A DNA stretch of 64,000 nucleotides from Thozetella sp. PMI_491 (lineage: Eukaryota; Ascomycota; Sordariomycetes; Chaetosphaeriales; Chaetosphaeriaceae): contig MU270141.1 of the NCBI GenBank assembly GCA_021432635.1, positions 16,089 to 80,088 of the forward strand. The letters run 5' to 3'. A program made the position numbers and the translations under genes. This document shows, one piece after another, positions 36,468-48,543 of this stretch. The notes under the pieces were generated by a model. The model worked only from the letters and a program-made list of their open reading frames with translations. It ran no database searches and had not been told where the DNA came from. The stretch's first letter is position 1; every line of letters starts with the position of its first letter.

Positions 36468-38107
36468 GTCTAGGTTGCTCAAGTTGGAACCAAGGCTCCA
36501 AAGGGGCAGGCATGAGAGCAGTCAAGCTAGGGTTGTGTGCCATCAAAGTGTTCGGGATTAGAAGATTAAAATGGTGAGAATTGAGGTGCCTGGGATTGAT
36601 GGTGATGGACACTGGAGGGGAGCTGGCTCGAGTACGTTCAAACGAACACGGCTTGTGCGAGGAGACACACACCCCCGACACCCAATGCATCTCTCTCATT
36701 TCGCGGGCTGATGCCCCTTGTCAGTGTCTTGTCCCCGATCTCGCAGGTAGAACTGAGGAGCAACCTCCCTATGTTCGCAGACCCAAATTAAGCAATAAAT
36801 TCTTATGCTAAATGTTTCCGACGGCTTTGGCAGTCGCCGTTGAGATAGTTTTCGTAAGGCCATCATGCATAGTGGGTAACGTCGTAATGACTCTTCCAGA
36901 CCAGTTTTCGCCGAGCAGAAACTTAGAAAGGGGTGGTATCGTGGACCACAAGATTCTCCTCCCTCGATAACTGGAAGTCCTGGGAGGACCTAACCTAAAA
37001 CTCACAGCCTCGTCACACAACTGTAGGTCACCGACAAAAAAACATGGCGAAAATGTAGGGCGATCTATATACGCGACGGCGGGTTCCAGGAGTCGCCCCA
37101 CACACAGTAAACATAATCGGCCAATAAGGGTGGTCAACTTGATTTCCTCCTTCTCCTTCTCCTCCTCCGTTTATAACCATCGACTTCTACTGGCCCTTGC
37201 TTCCTTGGGAGAGCGGAACAGGTTCCAGGGGTGATTTTTTCTTCTCTAGTTCAGGGCGATGTTCAGAGCGGGTAGGCTACCCATACAAGGCTGTCATGAA
37301 ACGCTAAGGTTCTTCTTGCTCGTGGCCTGCAAATTCAACTTGTCACCATCATCGTGGAGCAGGCACTTTAGCTCGCACCATGCACAACTTTTTGATAGTA
37401 TACTCTTGCTCTATTAAGCCTAGCTGTCACATTGCTGTGATGAAGCCAATATATATCTACCTATCTTGGCATCTTCTATTAGCCCTAGCTGCGGACTCTG
37501 GACATTGTGGTGCCCATGGTCCATGTGAATGCCGATGGACTTCCGGGTGTAGCCTAGAGAGTGAATATGCACCCTAGAGGGTATTTCTCTAGTTTATTCT
37601 AAAACGTGCCCTCTCTCCCAAACAAAAAGAAGAAGAAAACCACACTCCGTACCCACGCGGCATCTTAACCTCTGCACTCCACTCACACCTCTCCAAGTTT
37701 ACGATATGGTTGACAGCTAGGTTATCTTCCCTCTTCCCATGAGACGTAATACATGACCGCCGGCACCAAGTAACAATATCTCGGCAACACAGCTTGCCGT
37801 GGGTGACTCCAAGCGCGCCCAGGAACAGTCCACCCGCTTCGTGGATACAAGCACTTCACTTCCGAGGTGGGAACATATGCATGTACGCATGGGCTAGCAG
37901 TTCACTTTCTGGGCTGGGAGGTTCTTTGGGTTTAATAAACCCTCTCTCTTCGCTGCATCACAGCTGGGTGAGAACGATCGCGGCGTGGCCAGTTCCTGTC
38001 ACGACTCCGAAATCCGGTCGCCACAGTTGTTTTCCACCCACAAGCCCTGAAGCTGCCGCGCTCACCTTAATCATTTGCAGGTAAAATTAAATCACGCGCC
38101 AATAGCT
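36468..38107. other. intergenic, no gene recognised
   Basis: About 1.6 kb between ARC19 and the micro-ORF. Open frames are under about 110 codons and show no motif. It contains an AG-rich run (AACAAAAAGAAGAAGAAAAC near 37620) and CT-rich leader-like DNA at 37140-37180. The ARC19 3' UTR lies at its left end. Confidence 0.55.
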
Positions 38108-38284
38108 ATGCCAGGTAAGTGAACTTACCATCTTACGGCCTTCGGTCTTGCCTTGCCCGTACTTCTCCACCCCCTCCATCTCTTCTCTTTCAACGTCACA
38201 GCCAAAGCAACTATCACCTACCACCAGAACGGCAAGGAGAGCTCACTCGAGAAGGAAGCCCCAAAGACTACCCACACCACTTGA
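38108..38284 (+). CDS. spliced micro-ORF, 29 residues, unknown function
   Basis: Exon 38108..38114 (ATGCCAG) ends at a consensus GTAAGT donor. The 87-nt intron ends in a CT-rich tract and ACGTCACAG acceptor. The second exon, 38202..38284, completes Ala-3 and reads to TGA. The product begins MPAKATITYHQNGKESS and ends EKEAPKTTHTT. It is hydrophilic, Lys/Thr-rich, with no signal peptide or membrane segment. The canonical splice sites, exact phase and codon choice argue for a real gene. The shortness and my failure to recognise the family argue for caution. A further 3' exon or a longer alternative isoform is possible. Confidence 0.45.
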
Positions 38285-38630
38285 AGCCGTAACCACCCCG
38301 ATCTAACGTAAAGTACGTATAAAAATGACCGGTACTGTCTTGGCTACTCCCATTTCATCACCCCCCGGGGAAGACAACCTTCGCACTGCACGCAGTGCGA
38401 GCCTAGCTTCTCTTCCGCTACGCCATACCTGCCCCAAGAGCGTCCACTCTCCTTCATTTAATCATTCCTAGGTACTAAGGGGGAGCAACAGCCTGTTGAA
38501 ACCTCACTACATTTTGTCGGACATACCAGGATTGCTGGCTTGCGAAAATTCTGACTCTTTCACCAGGATCTCAAGCCGCGGTGGAATCGAAATTAGCACA
38601 CTCAGCTTCGGAAAAAATTTGATTCCAGCC
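38285..38630. other. intergenic / 5' leader of the RRM gene
   Basis: The 346 bases between the micro-ORF stop and the chosen ATG of the RRM gene. The RRM frame stays open upstream to 38496 without an ATG, so most of this is probably 5' leader. A CGCACTGCACGCAGTGCGAG near-palindrome lies at about 38383-38402. Confidence 0.5.
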
Positions 38631-41314
38631 ATGCCGATGAGTACCCAAGGCCCATCGCGCCAGTATCGCAGTGGAAGGCGTGGCAAGAGTAAAAAAGCGG
38701 CCGGTCCTAATCGATCCGCTTCTCGGCTTGTGGAATCTGAGGGTGAGCTTCCTGTCGGAAACGGTGCCTGTCCTGCCGTAGATAGCAACGTTAGTGGACG
38801 CCAGGCAGGTGGCGTCGCTCTGAACGGAGACCTAAATGACTTCGAAATCATCGACCAAGTATCAGCTGCGGCCGCGATCATCGATAAGAAGACCACTACT
38901 ACGCTGGACGTGAGCACGACTGGGTCAGAGAATACAGCTACCCCGGCTCAGGTAGCACCCATAATGCCTAGTATTGGCGAACTAGGTGCCGGGGTAAGTT
39001 GCCAGCAATTAGTCCCTTGACACCCACTGACACTACTGTCCAGTATGCCTCTCATGGCTTGGCACAGAGCACAACAGACCACCAGGGCACTTCGACGCTC
39101 AGCGTTATGATGCCTGCATCTGCCGAAGTTCACTGTGAAGAGGTACCAACAGTTCAGCCATCGTCTGCTAGTCCAGCAGTCCCGAAACCCCACCAAGTGG
39201 ATGTGAGTATCGTATTAGGTAGCAGAGGTCAAGGCAGTATATTCCCTGACAAGGATATCACCCAGGGGGGTGGTATGATCCAGTACCGCACTCCACCTTG
39301 TCGTACCAAGGCTGCCGACACGAACGGCGCCAGAAGCACTATCCCCAGCCCCGATCAGAACTTCCGCCCGGATAGAGGCTCCAATACGCGGTCCCCTTCA
39401 GTTACCCCAGCGGTCCCGGACGAACAATCTGACCATATCCACCAGTGTGTTACCGCCTCTACTTCCAGTCTGCATGCCCAAGCTCGTTCGTTTTACCCGG
39501 GTGAGTACCCAGACACCGGTGCTGCCCACGCGAAACAGACTCGCCACCCTACCACGGATGAGCAACATGGTCCAGCCCAAGGCTGGGCCCCGGACGGTAT
39601 GTACCTGGGTCAGCAGAGACGGGAATATCATAGCTATGCTCCGGATGGAAAAGGTGCCTCCTTGGGTCGATATAACTACGTCGTTCCCTCCATTTCTCAT
39701 CCTGCCAAGAGCACCTGCGAGCTGATCTGGCCAGATGTCGCTGATCAGCATACATCTTACTTAGCAACCCCGAAACAGCAGTATCCAACTGATCCTCCAG
39801 TCCAGGAGTCGCTGGAGATGGCGCAGATCCCCCTTATTCAGCAACAAACCGACCCTACCAAGACAACTCGCGCTTGGCCAGTCGTGCCAGAGAGTGTGCG
39901 TAACTTGCGCTCGGCACGCCTTAATGCGCTGATGAACGGAGCGGATGGCACCGGTCCTACCCTTGCCGATATCCTGGCACCGGACAACTTCCCGTTCGTT
40001 GAGACATTCAGCCTCGCCAGACCATGCAGCCATGGTGTAGTTGTGATCAAGAACGTGAGGCTACCCCGATTGCTATCGCTGGCTTGCGTGATCCTCTTGG
40101 GACGCAGACTAACCAAGCTCTCCTATAGATTCCCTTTGAAACGACCCGGGCCGAGGTGATCGCATTCCTGGGCCGAAACTCTAGGATCCTGAATGATGGC
40201 CAGGAGCCGGTTCATATCATCATCGACCGTGTCACATCGAAAACCAAGGATGCTTATGTGGAGTTCCTAACCATGCCTGACGCCATGCGCGCCGCTCAGC
40301 GCCACCAGGCGACGATTGACCGTGGCCGCACCGCCCGCCTAGGTGACCGACCGGTCGCTGTCGAGTTATCCTCAATCGACACGCTAATGGCCGAGCTCTT
40401 TCCTCATGCCTGGGTCCAGTGGCAGAACGGAGCACCAGTAATCCGACAGGACAAGGAGGAGAGATATGAGTGGCGAAAATTCAAGGGATTCATCACGGAG
40501 GAGGAGATGACTATGCTCGTGAAGCACGTCGAGCAGCCCCATCGGGTAAGTTGCGATATATCCTCTCAGTGTCGCCTAGGAGAAGACGAATCTGCTAACA
40601 TCAGTTCCGTGGTAGACTCCCTTCAGCAAAGACTGTCCTCAGCGCCCATACGAGTGCATGATCTCGACAATCAACAAGATGCCTTGGTACTGCGGGGAAT
40701 TCATCACCATCAAGCAGCGTAATGCTATGCACGAGGCAGTCATGAAGCTCCTGCAGCACCTCCATGTCGCGATACAGCAGAGACGTAACGATAAGACCCT
40801 TACCCCAATGCTCCTCAAGCGTCTCGGCACCGCAGCCATGGCCTGCCCAGGGTTCTCGGTTGTCCAAAAGGACAACATCTCGGTCATGTGCCAGCTTGAT
40901 CAGAGCCGTGACCGTGCCTTCAATCAACCCCGTGGGGCCAGTCTATGGACCCATCAGCTTACCCTTGGGCCTAAGGAACGAGTCCCTGCCGACATGGTCG
41001 AGGTAAGCTTGTTTTATCCCCACTACCCTCGATGGCCTCATCCCACGCGTGGCAAGGCTGACACGATGGTCACGCCCTAGTGGTATGTGGCCTTCATCCG
41101 CGAGGAGTCGACAAAGTTTCTCATGAACAAGCCTCTGGCCGAGCGCAATTCTACCATCGCCATGGGCCCGGCGACTAAGAGCTACTTTGGCTACCTTTGG
41201 CATGAGCTCGGCTTCCCCGCAGGCAAGGACTATGACGAGATGACTCTTCGTCAGGCGGCTGACATCGAGCTCGGCGCGATGGAGCGCGTGATTCGCCGGG
41301 CCTTTCTGGGTTGA
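38631..41314 (+). CDS. RRM-domain RNA-binding protein, function unknown
   Basis: Five exons, 38631..38993, 39044..40054, 40129..40545, 40616..41002 and 41081..41314, 803 residues. All four introns (50, 74, 70 and 78 nt) are in phase 0 with GTAAGT/GTGAGG-type donors. Residues 1-440 are low-complexity and look disordered; an early basic patch reads SGRRGKSKKA. One RRM lies at about residues 450-540: the RNP2-like VVVIKNIPF straddles the second intron and the RNP1-like KDAYVEFLTM follows. It resembles the RRMs of hnRNP F/H or RBM12 type. The C-terminal 260 residues are well structured, with YEWRKFKGFITEEEMTMLVKH, PWYCGEFITIKQR and a final LWHELGFPAG block. I know this architecture only as an uncharacterised fungal RRM protein. 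A role in mRNA processing is inferred. The ATG chosen is the first in frame after an upstream stretch without ATG. Confidence 0.87.
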
Positions 41315-42932
41315 AAGCCCCTTATCTTCCCAGCTGGGTTCACCTCGGGAGCACGCAAGCCCCTTCAAACTACCCATACGTCAGCAGAATGTGGAGTCAA
41401 GGCAGGTCTGGGTTTTTGGGAGCAGGGGCTGGCAGCGTAAACAGGAGATTATGAGTTTGTTGGGCACATAATTGATGGGTGAATGGCGGAAGCTCGACGC
41501 TACCCGCCTGGTCTGAGTAGGTGATGGTGGCCAAATCGGTCGCTGGGCTTGCTGATGCTCGTAGAACCCGCAAATACAGAGTTAAGTAGCGGGGCTTCCT
41601 GCCTTCGATCGGAGTTCTTTGGAGTCGCCGCCTAGAAACTTCTTGCCACGGTATCTGGTAAGCAGGAACGGTAGCTAGATTGGCCGCCTTGATACGCAGC
41701 TGGTGACATGGGATGAAGTCGATGGTTTTCTTTTGCAGCGCGGGTCCTCCAGAAACGAAAGCCACGACTTGTAGCCTCTGTCTAACTGTGGATCATCGTG
41801 TAGACATCGCCACTTCTACCCAAGTGGGAGCCTCTCAGGGAGTAGTACGGACGGCGAGAACTTGTCAATTTCAATAGGCGGCCTAGAGGAGTGAGTGGCG
41901 CGTCGGTGTGCTTGGTGGCGGGGGGTTGAGACACGCCAGATAGGAATGTCCGGCATTTAACGATTGAGTCCCTGAGCTGCACTTCATGCGGCTCAAGCCA
42001 TCCCCGAGGTGCCACTCAATGGTCACTGTCATTTCCTTGTCGGCTTGGTAGTTCGAAGATAGCGACGAGAGACGCTGCTGGACAGGTGAGGGGGAGGAAA
42101 AACACCCATATGACCTAGCACTTGGCGTGGTCGCTCCCAGAGAACCAAACGTGGGTGCTTCTTAAGTCCCGAGCCTTCTGAGTCTGTAGCGTTGCCGTAC
42201 AGAGTGCTGCGGCGCGATGGACAAGTGCACCCAAACCCTGGGCCAAGCAAGGGAGCCAAGTCAAGTTGGGAAGTCAGGAGGAGGTACGTTTGTAGCCCAG
42301 CAAAACGAACCTAATAGTCCAAGTCAACTAGCTAAATTATTTTTTACCTGTACCTAAGGTAGATGCTTTGGGTAGATGTGCAGAGTCAGGCAAGGTAGGC
42401 ACGTAGGTACCAGAGGTAGATATCTAGCCTTGTAGGCTTAACAACACACACCCGGAAGTAATTGTCCATCTTCAAAGGAAGAGAGGCAGTACTTGGGTAC
42501 GAGGGTACCTAGGGTAGCTCGAGGGCTTTGAGACTAGGACGGGTAAGCTGTGGGGCGCCCACTCCTAGCGCGCCAGGCGGCCAATTAGATGCCGGTGGGG
42601 GACCGCATGCCACAGATCCCTGCTTGATGACGGAGAAGACACCTTCGAGAGGCGGCCAAAGAAGACGGCAGCTCTTCTATCTCTCGCATTGTCTCTCTCG
42701 GCCTGGCGGTATCCGGTCCTTGTTATTTCGCCTTTCCTATTTCCTCCCGCCAGAGCGCTTCACTGGTTGCCTTCTCTTTTCCATCCCCCTCCCTTTCCTC
42801 ACCCCTCTGTCCGCGTCTGGTGTCTGCTCCGAAACAAACTGCCACCTTCCTGGATGCCGGTCCCACGCACTCAACTCGCCCCTCGCCTGCTTAGCAGATA
42901 GCTGGGACCGGTTGCCTCGGGGGCCGGTGAGC
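41315..42932. other. intergenic; TAGGTA-rich repeat and CT-rich leader of the SMP gene
   Basis: About 1.6 kb. The left part shows no coding signal. At 42345-42430 and 42490-42515 there are many TACCTA/TAGGTA words like those near 26.57 kb. From about 42640 the DNA is CT-rich with CTCTCTCGG-type runs, typical of a fungal core promoter and 5' leader, directly upstream of the SMP-protein ATG. The frame upstream of that ATG is open to 42528 but its sequence is not conserved protein. Confidence 0.55.
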
Positions 42933-45900
42933 ATGAGCTGGACCGCTTTCCTCTTTGCCTACCTCCTCGGGGGCCTAACCTTCCTCCCCGTGCTCGCCCT
43001 AGCCGCCTACCTTACTCTTCCGCACCGGCCCGATGCCGAGCTCCCCTCCCAGTCGATCGACGATGCGGACGACCTCGTCCAACCCAACGATGAACTCGAC
43101 GGCCTCCGTGCGGCCCAGAGCCTCCAGAGGGATGAGGCAAAGCCATGGGGGAAACACGAGCCCGAGGTCGCCGCCGGCTACTTTGCCGTCTGTCGTGAAT
43201 ACATACCAATGGGCATCAATGCCAAGCCGATTGAGCGATCTACCCCGGTGGGATCTACCACGGTGGCCGCCCCGAGCCCCAGCGTCTACCAGACCATGTA
43301 CAGGAGCATATTTGATAGGAAACCGGCCCCGGGCCCGTTAGACAACAACAAGAACATCAGTCAGCGGCCTAAGAAGGCAGGCAACGTATTTTATGTCGTC
43401 TTAAGGTGCGTGGGCCGCGCTGCTCCCCCCCGGCGGTACCATGGGAAGAATGAGCGATAGTGAGAGAGCCATGCTAACCCGTAAAACTAGGCACGGACAC
43501 CTAATGCTCTTTGACGATGACGAGCAGCTCGAGGTGCGCCACGTGGTGTCTTTGGCCCACCATACCATCAGCCTCTATTCGGGGGAAGAACCCACTCCAG
43601 AAGGAGAGCTGTTCATCAAGCGGAATGCCATCTGCCTCTCCCGAAAGGTAGAGGGGCCGGAGCAGCCTACCCCGGACAGCCAGCTTTCCAAGCCCTTTTA
43701 TCTTTTCTCCGAGAACTGTTCGGCAAAAGAGGACTTCTACTTTGCCCTGCTCCGTGACCAGGAACGGAGCCTCCAAACGGACGGCCCCTCGCCCGTCCCC
43801 CTTTCTTACGAGGTTAAGAACATCATCTCACTGGTCCAGAAGCTGCATGCATCGGAGGACAACATGCAGACGCGGTGGCTGAACGCCATGCTGGGCCGCA
43901 TCTTCCTTGGCGTCCACCGGACCAAGGACCTCGAGAACTTTATCCGCGAAAAGATCACCAAGAAGATCTCGCGGGTAAAACGCCCGGCTTTCCTGTCCAA
44001 CATAGCCATCCGGGGCATCGACACTGGGGAGTCAGCTCCCTACATCACGAACCCTCGCCTCAGGGACCTGACCGTGGAAGGGGAATGCGGGATTGAGGCT
44101 GACGTGCGGTACACGGGTAACTTTCGCCTCGAGGTGGCTGCCACGGTTCGCATTGACCTAGGTACACGCTTCAAGGCACGCGAGGTCAACCTCATCCTCG
44201 CTGTCGTCCTGCGGAAAGTGGAAGGGCACCTCATGTTCAAGATCAAGCCGCCACCGAGCAATCGGATCTGGTTCTCGTTCCAGCAGATGCCCAAGATGGA
44301 AATGAGCATCGAACCTATCGTCAGCTCACGCCAGATCACTTACACGGTCATCCTACGCCAGATCGAGAACAGGATCAAAGAAGTGATCGCCGAAACCCTC
44401 GTGCTACCCTTCTGGGACGATGTTCCTTTTTTCCGCACCGAGCACAAGAAATGGCGCGGGGGAATATTCGATGACGACACCGTCGAATCCTCCATGGACT
44501 CCAGCCCAGCTATCGGGCAGACAGGGGAAGTGGATGAGGTGGATCAACTCGAGGGCAACCACGTTCTTCAAGAATCGGAGCTCTCGCCTGCAGAGAAAAG
44601 TCACAGCCCGCCAGCCATGGAGAAGGTCGAGAGCCCGCCGCCGACCACGGGTCTGTTCGGGCGGAGACTTTCTAGCAAAAGTAGGGCTAATGCGCTGTCG
44701 TCGGCCTCAGCATCGTCTACCAGCATTGAGGCTAAGGTCGATGCGGCCTCGGCACCACGTCCCGTGCGGTCGGCGTCCTTCGCCAACCCTGGAACACCCA
44801 CAGTCGGGACTGATGCCACGAATGCTGATATTTTTAAACCCTCCTCGTCTCCCCCGGACGAGAGTCTTGCGGCTGCTGCTATGGCGACCATATCAGCTGC
44901 ATCTCAGTCGGCCTCCCCAGCGCCTCCTTCGGTACCTCTGGCGTTTAAGCCCTACGTGACTTCCAAGTCTTCGAATCACTCGTCCGCTTCTTCCCGAGAG
45001 GCCACCGATACCGAGAAAGATGTGGAACATACACCAAAGCCCGCACGGCGAAGCAAGGCGAGCCACGAGGAGAACACTCCACAGAGATCTCCCTCCCCGT
45101 CTGCTCAGGGTTCTTTCCGGAACCAGCCGGGGCCCGGTAGCAAGGAGCTGTTCGTGAGAAGAGAGAACACCCCTACGCCGAACTCGTCGGAGCCCTCTTC
45201 CCCAGGAATCAACGCACCCCAGAAACGGAATGCGCTAGCTGCAGTTACCAACGCAGCTGCCTCCGCCAGGCGATGGGGCCTCAATGCCCTGCAACGACAC
45301 AACGAGGCGGTAGCGGCCCGGAACGGGGCCTCCGGAAGCGAACCGCCCCTAGATCTAAATCAGCCAATGGGCCGAGGACGTCCACTCCCTCCGCCAGGCA
45401 CGCCGTTGCCGATGCCTGACAGGAGAACCAAGCCGTCCCCCATACCTGTGCCGAGACGGAACATGCCCCCCCCGGCGCTGCCGCCGCGAGACCTCGTGGA
45501 AGAGACAGAACATAAGGCCGAGCGCCGGCCAGTCCCGCCCCCCCCCCTGCCTGTGCGGCGGCACGCTGCCGGTGATTCCTCCGGTGGGGAAGATGGGATG
45601 CTAGTTGTCGCCGCACCCGCGGCAGACTCGGAGCCGACCACGCCGGCAGATCCTGCCTACATGCAACCCTGGGCGGAAGATTCCGAGGCGCTCGGTAGCG
45701 AAGGGCAGCTCGCCGATGCTATCAGCGGCCCCCTTATCAAAGAGCATGCAACCTTGGAATCTCGGGCGGATATTGGCCGGGCAAGTTCTCCCTGGGGTCC
45801 CTACGGAGAGGCGAGCGAGGACAACTATAGGGGGGAGACGGAGGCGGAGAATCAGGGCGAGGCAGTGGACGAGGATGACGAGTTCGCGGCCTGGATGGAC

Positions 45901-45957
45901 AACCCCGACCCAGAAGAGCCGGCCATGGAGGGTGCCGCTAGCGATGCTGTTGCATAA
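42933..45957 (+). CDS. NVJ2: SMP-domain lipid-transfer protein, Nvj2/TEX2 type
   Basis: Two exons, 42933..43405 and 43491..45957, 979 residues. The 85-nt intron (GTGCGT...ACTAG) splits an Arg codon. Residues about 5-28 form an N-terminal membrane anchor (FLFAYLLGGLTFLPVLALAAYL). A pleckstrin-like region follows at about 150-260, with HGHLMLFDDDEQLEVRHVV and KPFYLFSENCSAKEDFYFAL. The SMP domain spans about residues 284-486: it opens at RWLNAMLGRIFLGVHRT and closes at ETLVLPFWDDVPFF. The last 490 residues are disordered, Ser/Pro/Ala-rich, with polyproline stretches near residues 790-850 and an acidic end. SMP proteins carry lipids between membranes; yeast Nvj2 works at nucleus-vacuole and ER-Golgi contacts, moving ceramide under stress. 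The order anchor-PH-SMP is that of Nvj2/TEX2 and not of Mdm12/Mmm1. The long tail exceeds the yeast protein. Confidence 0.93.
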
Positions 45958-46615
45958 TATGATCTCCTCGAGGAGTTGACTGGAAGGACAACATGGGGAT
46001 TCTGCGATGCTCTTTGGTTTTGTAAGGCAGGATAGGCGGCACGGAGGGCATTGCGGTCTTAAGGACTAGAGCACACAGTATTGAAGTGGTTTGTGTGATC
46101 CCTGAGCTGCACCTAAGAGGGTGGCCTTTTGAGATGGATACGATGTATTGCCATTTGAGCGTGCAGTTCTGAGGCTATAGTGTTGGCGCGTCGCGCTGCG
46201 ATGAGCACTCTCTACTCGAGAGCCTACCCAGTGGAGCTACGCGCATAGAATTATGCTGTAGTTCTCACCCCCTCCCCCCCCCCCCCCCCCCCCCCAACAG
46301 ATACGGAGGCCTGTTACCTACACGTGCATCATGTCGCGAAGATATTGAACCCGCCTTTGCGACTCTCGCGACTCACCACGACCAACCGTGTAGCAAATAG
46401 AGGCAAACGAGGGCATAGGAGGAAATCTAGCAGTCGAAATACACATGACCGCCTCGTGTGTTCATTGGTATTTTGATTCCTATGACTGTGCTTTTCGTCA
46501 CATCCCAGACCAAAATCCATGCAGGAAGCCATTCCGAACCGTCCGCGATGAACCCCATGCAAAGCCAAGCCAAGCAAAGCACCCGTCTACTACGCCCCGG
46601 TCCATCGTCCTCCCC
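45958..46615. other. intergenic between convergent genes, with C22 tract
   Basis: About 0.66 kb holding the 3' UTRs of the SMP gene and RPL21. A run of 22 C at 46274-46295 is the longest homopolymer in the gene block. No coding signal is seen. Confidence 0.6.
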
Positions 46616-47343
46616 TTAGATGGTGGTCTCGTAGGCAACAGGCGCCACCGTCTCGGGCTTGTTGTTTTTGATCGAAATGGTTCGCGCCTCCCTCGGCTGG
46701 ACGGGTTGTCTCTTGAGCTGCACTGGCTTGCCATCCTCCTTGGACTGCTTCTTCAACTCGGCGTTCTGCTTGACACGACGCAGGAAGCCCTCCCGTGACC
46801 GCGACGGCTGAATGTGCTCAATTCGGACGTTGAGGCGCTTCTCAATGTAGCGGTGCTTAACCTTCTTGTAGATGATGATGCCGACAGCGCTCTTGGCCAC
46901 GTTGTAGATGACGCCAGTCTTGCCGTGGTACACTTTGTGCTGCATTGCACGTTAGCCATTGTGTTTTGGTGTGCCAATGCCGTAACCCCGTAAGATGGGC
47001 AGAGCCAGCCCAGCTTTTCATGTCCCGAAGCGTTGGGAGAGCGACGAAGTTCCAGCTGGTCTGGGCAGGGGGGTCGATGGGGTAGTACGTACAGCCATGC
47101 CCTTCTGGACAGCACCGTTCACCTTGATGTCGACGATGTCGCCAACCCTGCCGCACAATTAGCATTCGAGATCCCCATCTGCCTTTCTCTGCCCACTCCT
47201 TTCTCTCCTGCATCCCCGACGGTGCGATCAACGACGTACTTGTACTGGCGGAGGTAGGTAGAGAGGCGGATGAAACCCTTCTCCCGGAAATTCCGAGAGA
47301 AGGCGTATCTCGTACCAGCGCGGAGACCTGCGGGGTGACCCAT
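46616..47343 (-). CDS. RPL21: 60S ribosomal protein eL21
   Basis: Three exons, complement(46616..46939, 47093..47147, 47240..47343), 160 residues, identical in length to yeast eL21. The introns are 92 and 153 nt. The first exon reads MGHPAGLRAGTRYAFSR; the join at 47240/47147 gives YKVGDIVDIKVNGAVQKGM, and the next gives HKVYHGKTGVIYNVAKSAVG. The C-terminus carries the conserved VQLKRQPVQPREAR and a final APVAYETTI. The protein sits on the outer surface of the large subunit near 5S rRNA. The residue before the HK pair is Ala where most orthologues have Pro, which follows from the donor choice (GCT then GTACGT). It is divergent from RPS9. Confidence 0.97.
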
Positions 47344-47659
47344 CTTGCCTGAATTCGATGTTGAGGCTGCGGATCAAGAAGTTGTCGACGACGTTCGTTG
47401 TGTTGGGAAGATCTCGGATAGAATTTCGGGTTTGTGGATGCAAAACCCTGGGGAGGTGAATCTGCGAAGAGCAAGCTAATCCTCATATGGCTAGCGTATC
47501 TTAGGGGAGAGGAGTGGGCCTTAGGGCAAGCTTACGGAAGGGAAAAGTGCACGGGCCGCCACCAGAATTTGACACCCTTGAATTGAAATTCGGTAGCTTT
47601 CTCCATTAAGAGTTCTCACCACAAGCAACCAAGAGTGCCAGCACGCAACGACATCAAAG
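47344..47659. promoter_or_regulatory. shared promoter region of divergent RPL21 and RPS9
   Basis: Only 316 bases separate the two start codons. They must hold both core promoters and leaders. I see no TATA box and no clear Rap1- or Homol-D-like element. An AATTTGACACCCTTGAATTGAAATT stretch near 47570-47592 is internally repetitive. Confidence 0.6.
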
Positions 47660-48543
47660 ATGGCGCCGCTCTCTTACTCCAAGACCGCCAAGGTCCCCCG
47701 TCGTCCTTTCGAGGCCGCCCGATTGTTAGTTTAACCTCTACTGCACCCTGCAGACCCTTCGCGGCACCCGAGCAGCAAGGGCAGTAAGCCGGCACAAAAT
47801 GGCCTCGCCTCCTGCGCTCGGCTCATGCCCTCGGGAATCGTCACCGGCCACTGAGCACGAGCTTGCCTCTGCTTACGTCGATTGTGATTGTAGACTAACT
47901 TGCAACTCCCCAGGGACTCTGAGCTGAAGCTCGTCGGCGAGTACGGTCTGCGCAACAAGCGTGAGGTCTGGCGCGTGCTCCTCACCCTCTCCAAGATCCG
48001 ACGTGCTGCCCGGTAAGCCCACCTTCCCCATGCCAGATCCTCCAGATGGAAGACCCTGGCTATATGTTCGAAAGCGGGATGAGGCGGAAAGTGTCTAGGC
48101 AACCACGGATGACTAACTGATTCTATCTCAGTGAGCTTCTTACCCTAGACGAGAAGGACCCCAAGCGTCTCTTCGAAGGCAATGCCCTCATTCGTCGCCT
48201 CGTCCGTGTCGGTGTGCTCGACGAGTCCCGCATGAAACTCGATTACGTGCTTGCGTTGAAGGCCGAGGATTTCCTAGAGCGTCGCCTGCAGACCTGCGTT
48301 TTCAAGCTTGGCCTGGCCAAGTCGATCCACCACGCCCGCGTGCTGATTCGCCAGCGTCACATCCGCGTCGGCAAGCAGATTGTCAACGTGCCATCTTTCA
48401 TTGTCCGTCTCGACTCGCAGAAGCACATCGACTTCGCCCTGACTTCGCCTTTCGGCGGTGGCCGCCCCGGCCGCGTTCGCAGGAAGAAGGCGAAGGCGGC
48501 TGAGAAGAAGGATGATGATGGTGAGGAGGAGGAGGAGGAGTAG
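47660..48543 (+). CDS. RPS9: 40S ribosomal protein uS4 (S9)
   Basis: Three exons, 47660..47724, 47914..48012 and 48132..48543, 191 residues. The introns (189 and 119 nt) have GTTAGT and GTAAGC donors. The N-terminus is [20 protein letters not shown]; the first join gives [21 protein letters not shown]. The S4 RNA-binding domain is clear near residues 105-165: [20 protein letters not shown], then [20 protein letters not shown]. The acidic tail ends [10 protein letters not shown]. uS4 helps nucleate 40S assembly and affects decoding fidelity. Introns in ribosomal protein genes can host snoRNAs; I looked in both and saw no convincing box C/D pair. Confidence 0.97.

Noticed and set aside
43441-43490. 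ATG at 43441 as the start of the SMP protein
   Set aside because: It lies in the intron. The exon from 42933 supplies the expected membrane anchor and joins in frame at 43405/43491.
47725-48131. snoRNA in the RPS9 introns
   Set aside because: Only loose GATGA and CTGA words with no proper box C/D pair or terminal stem.
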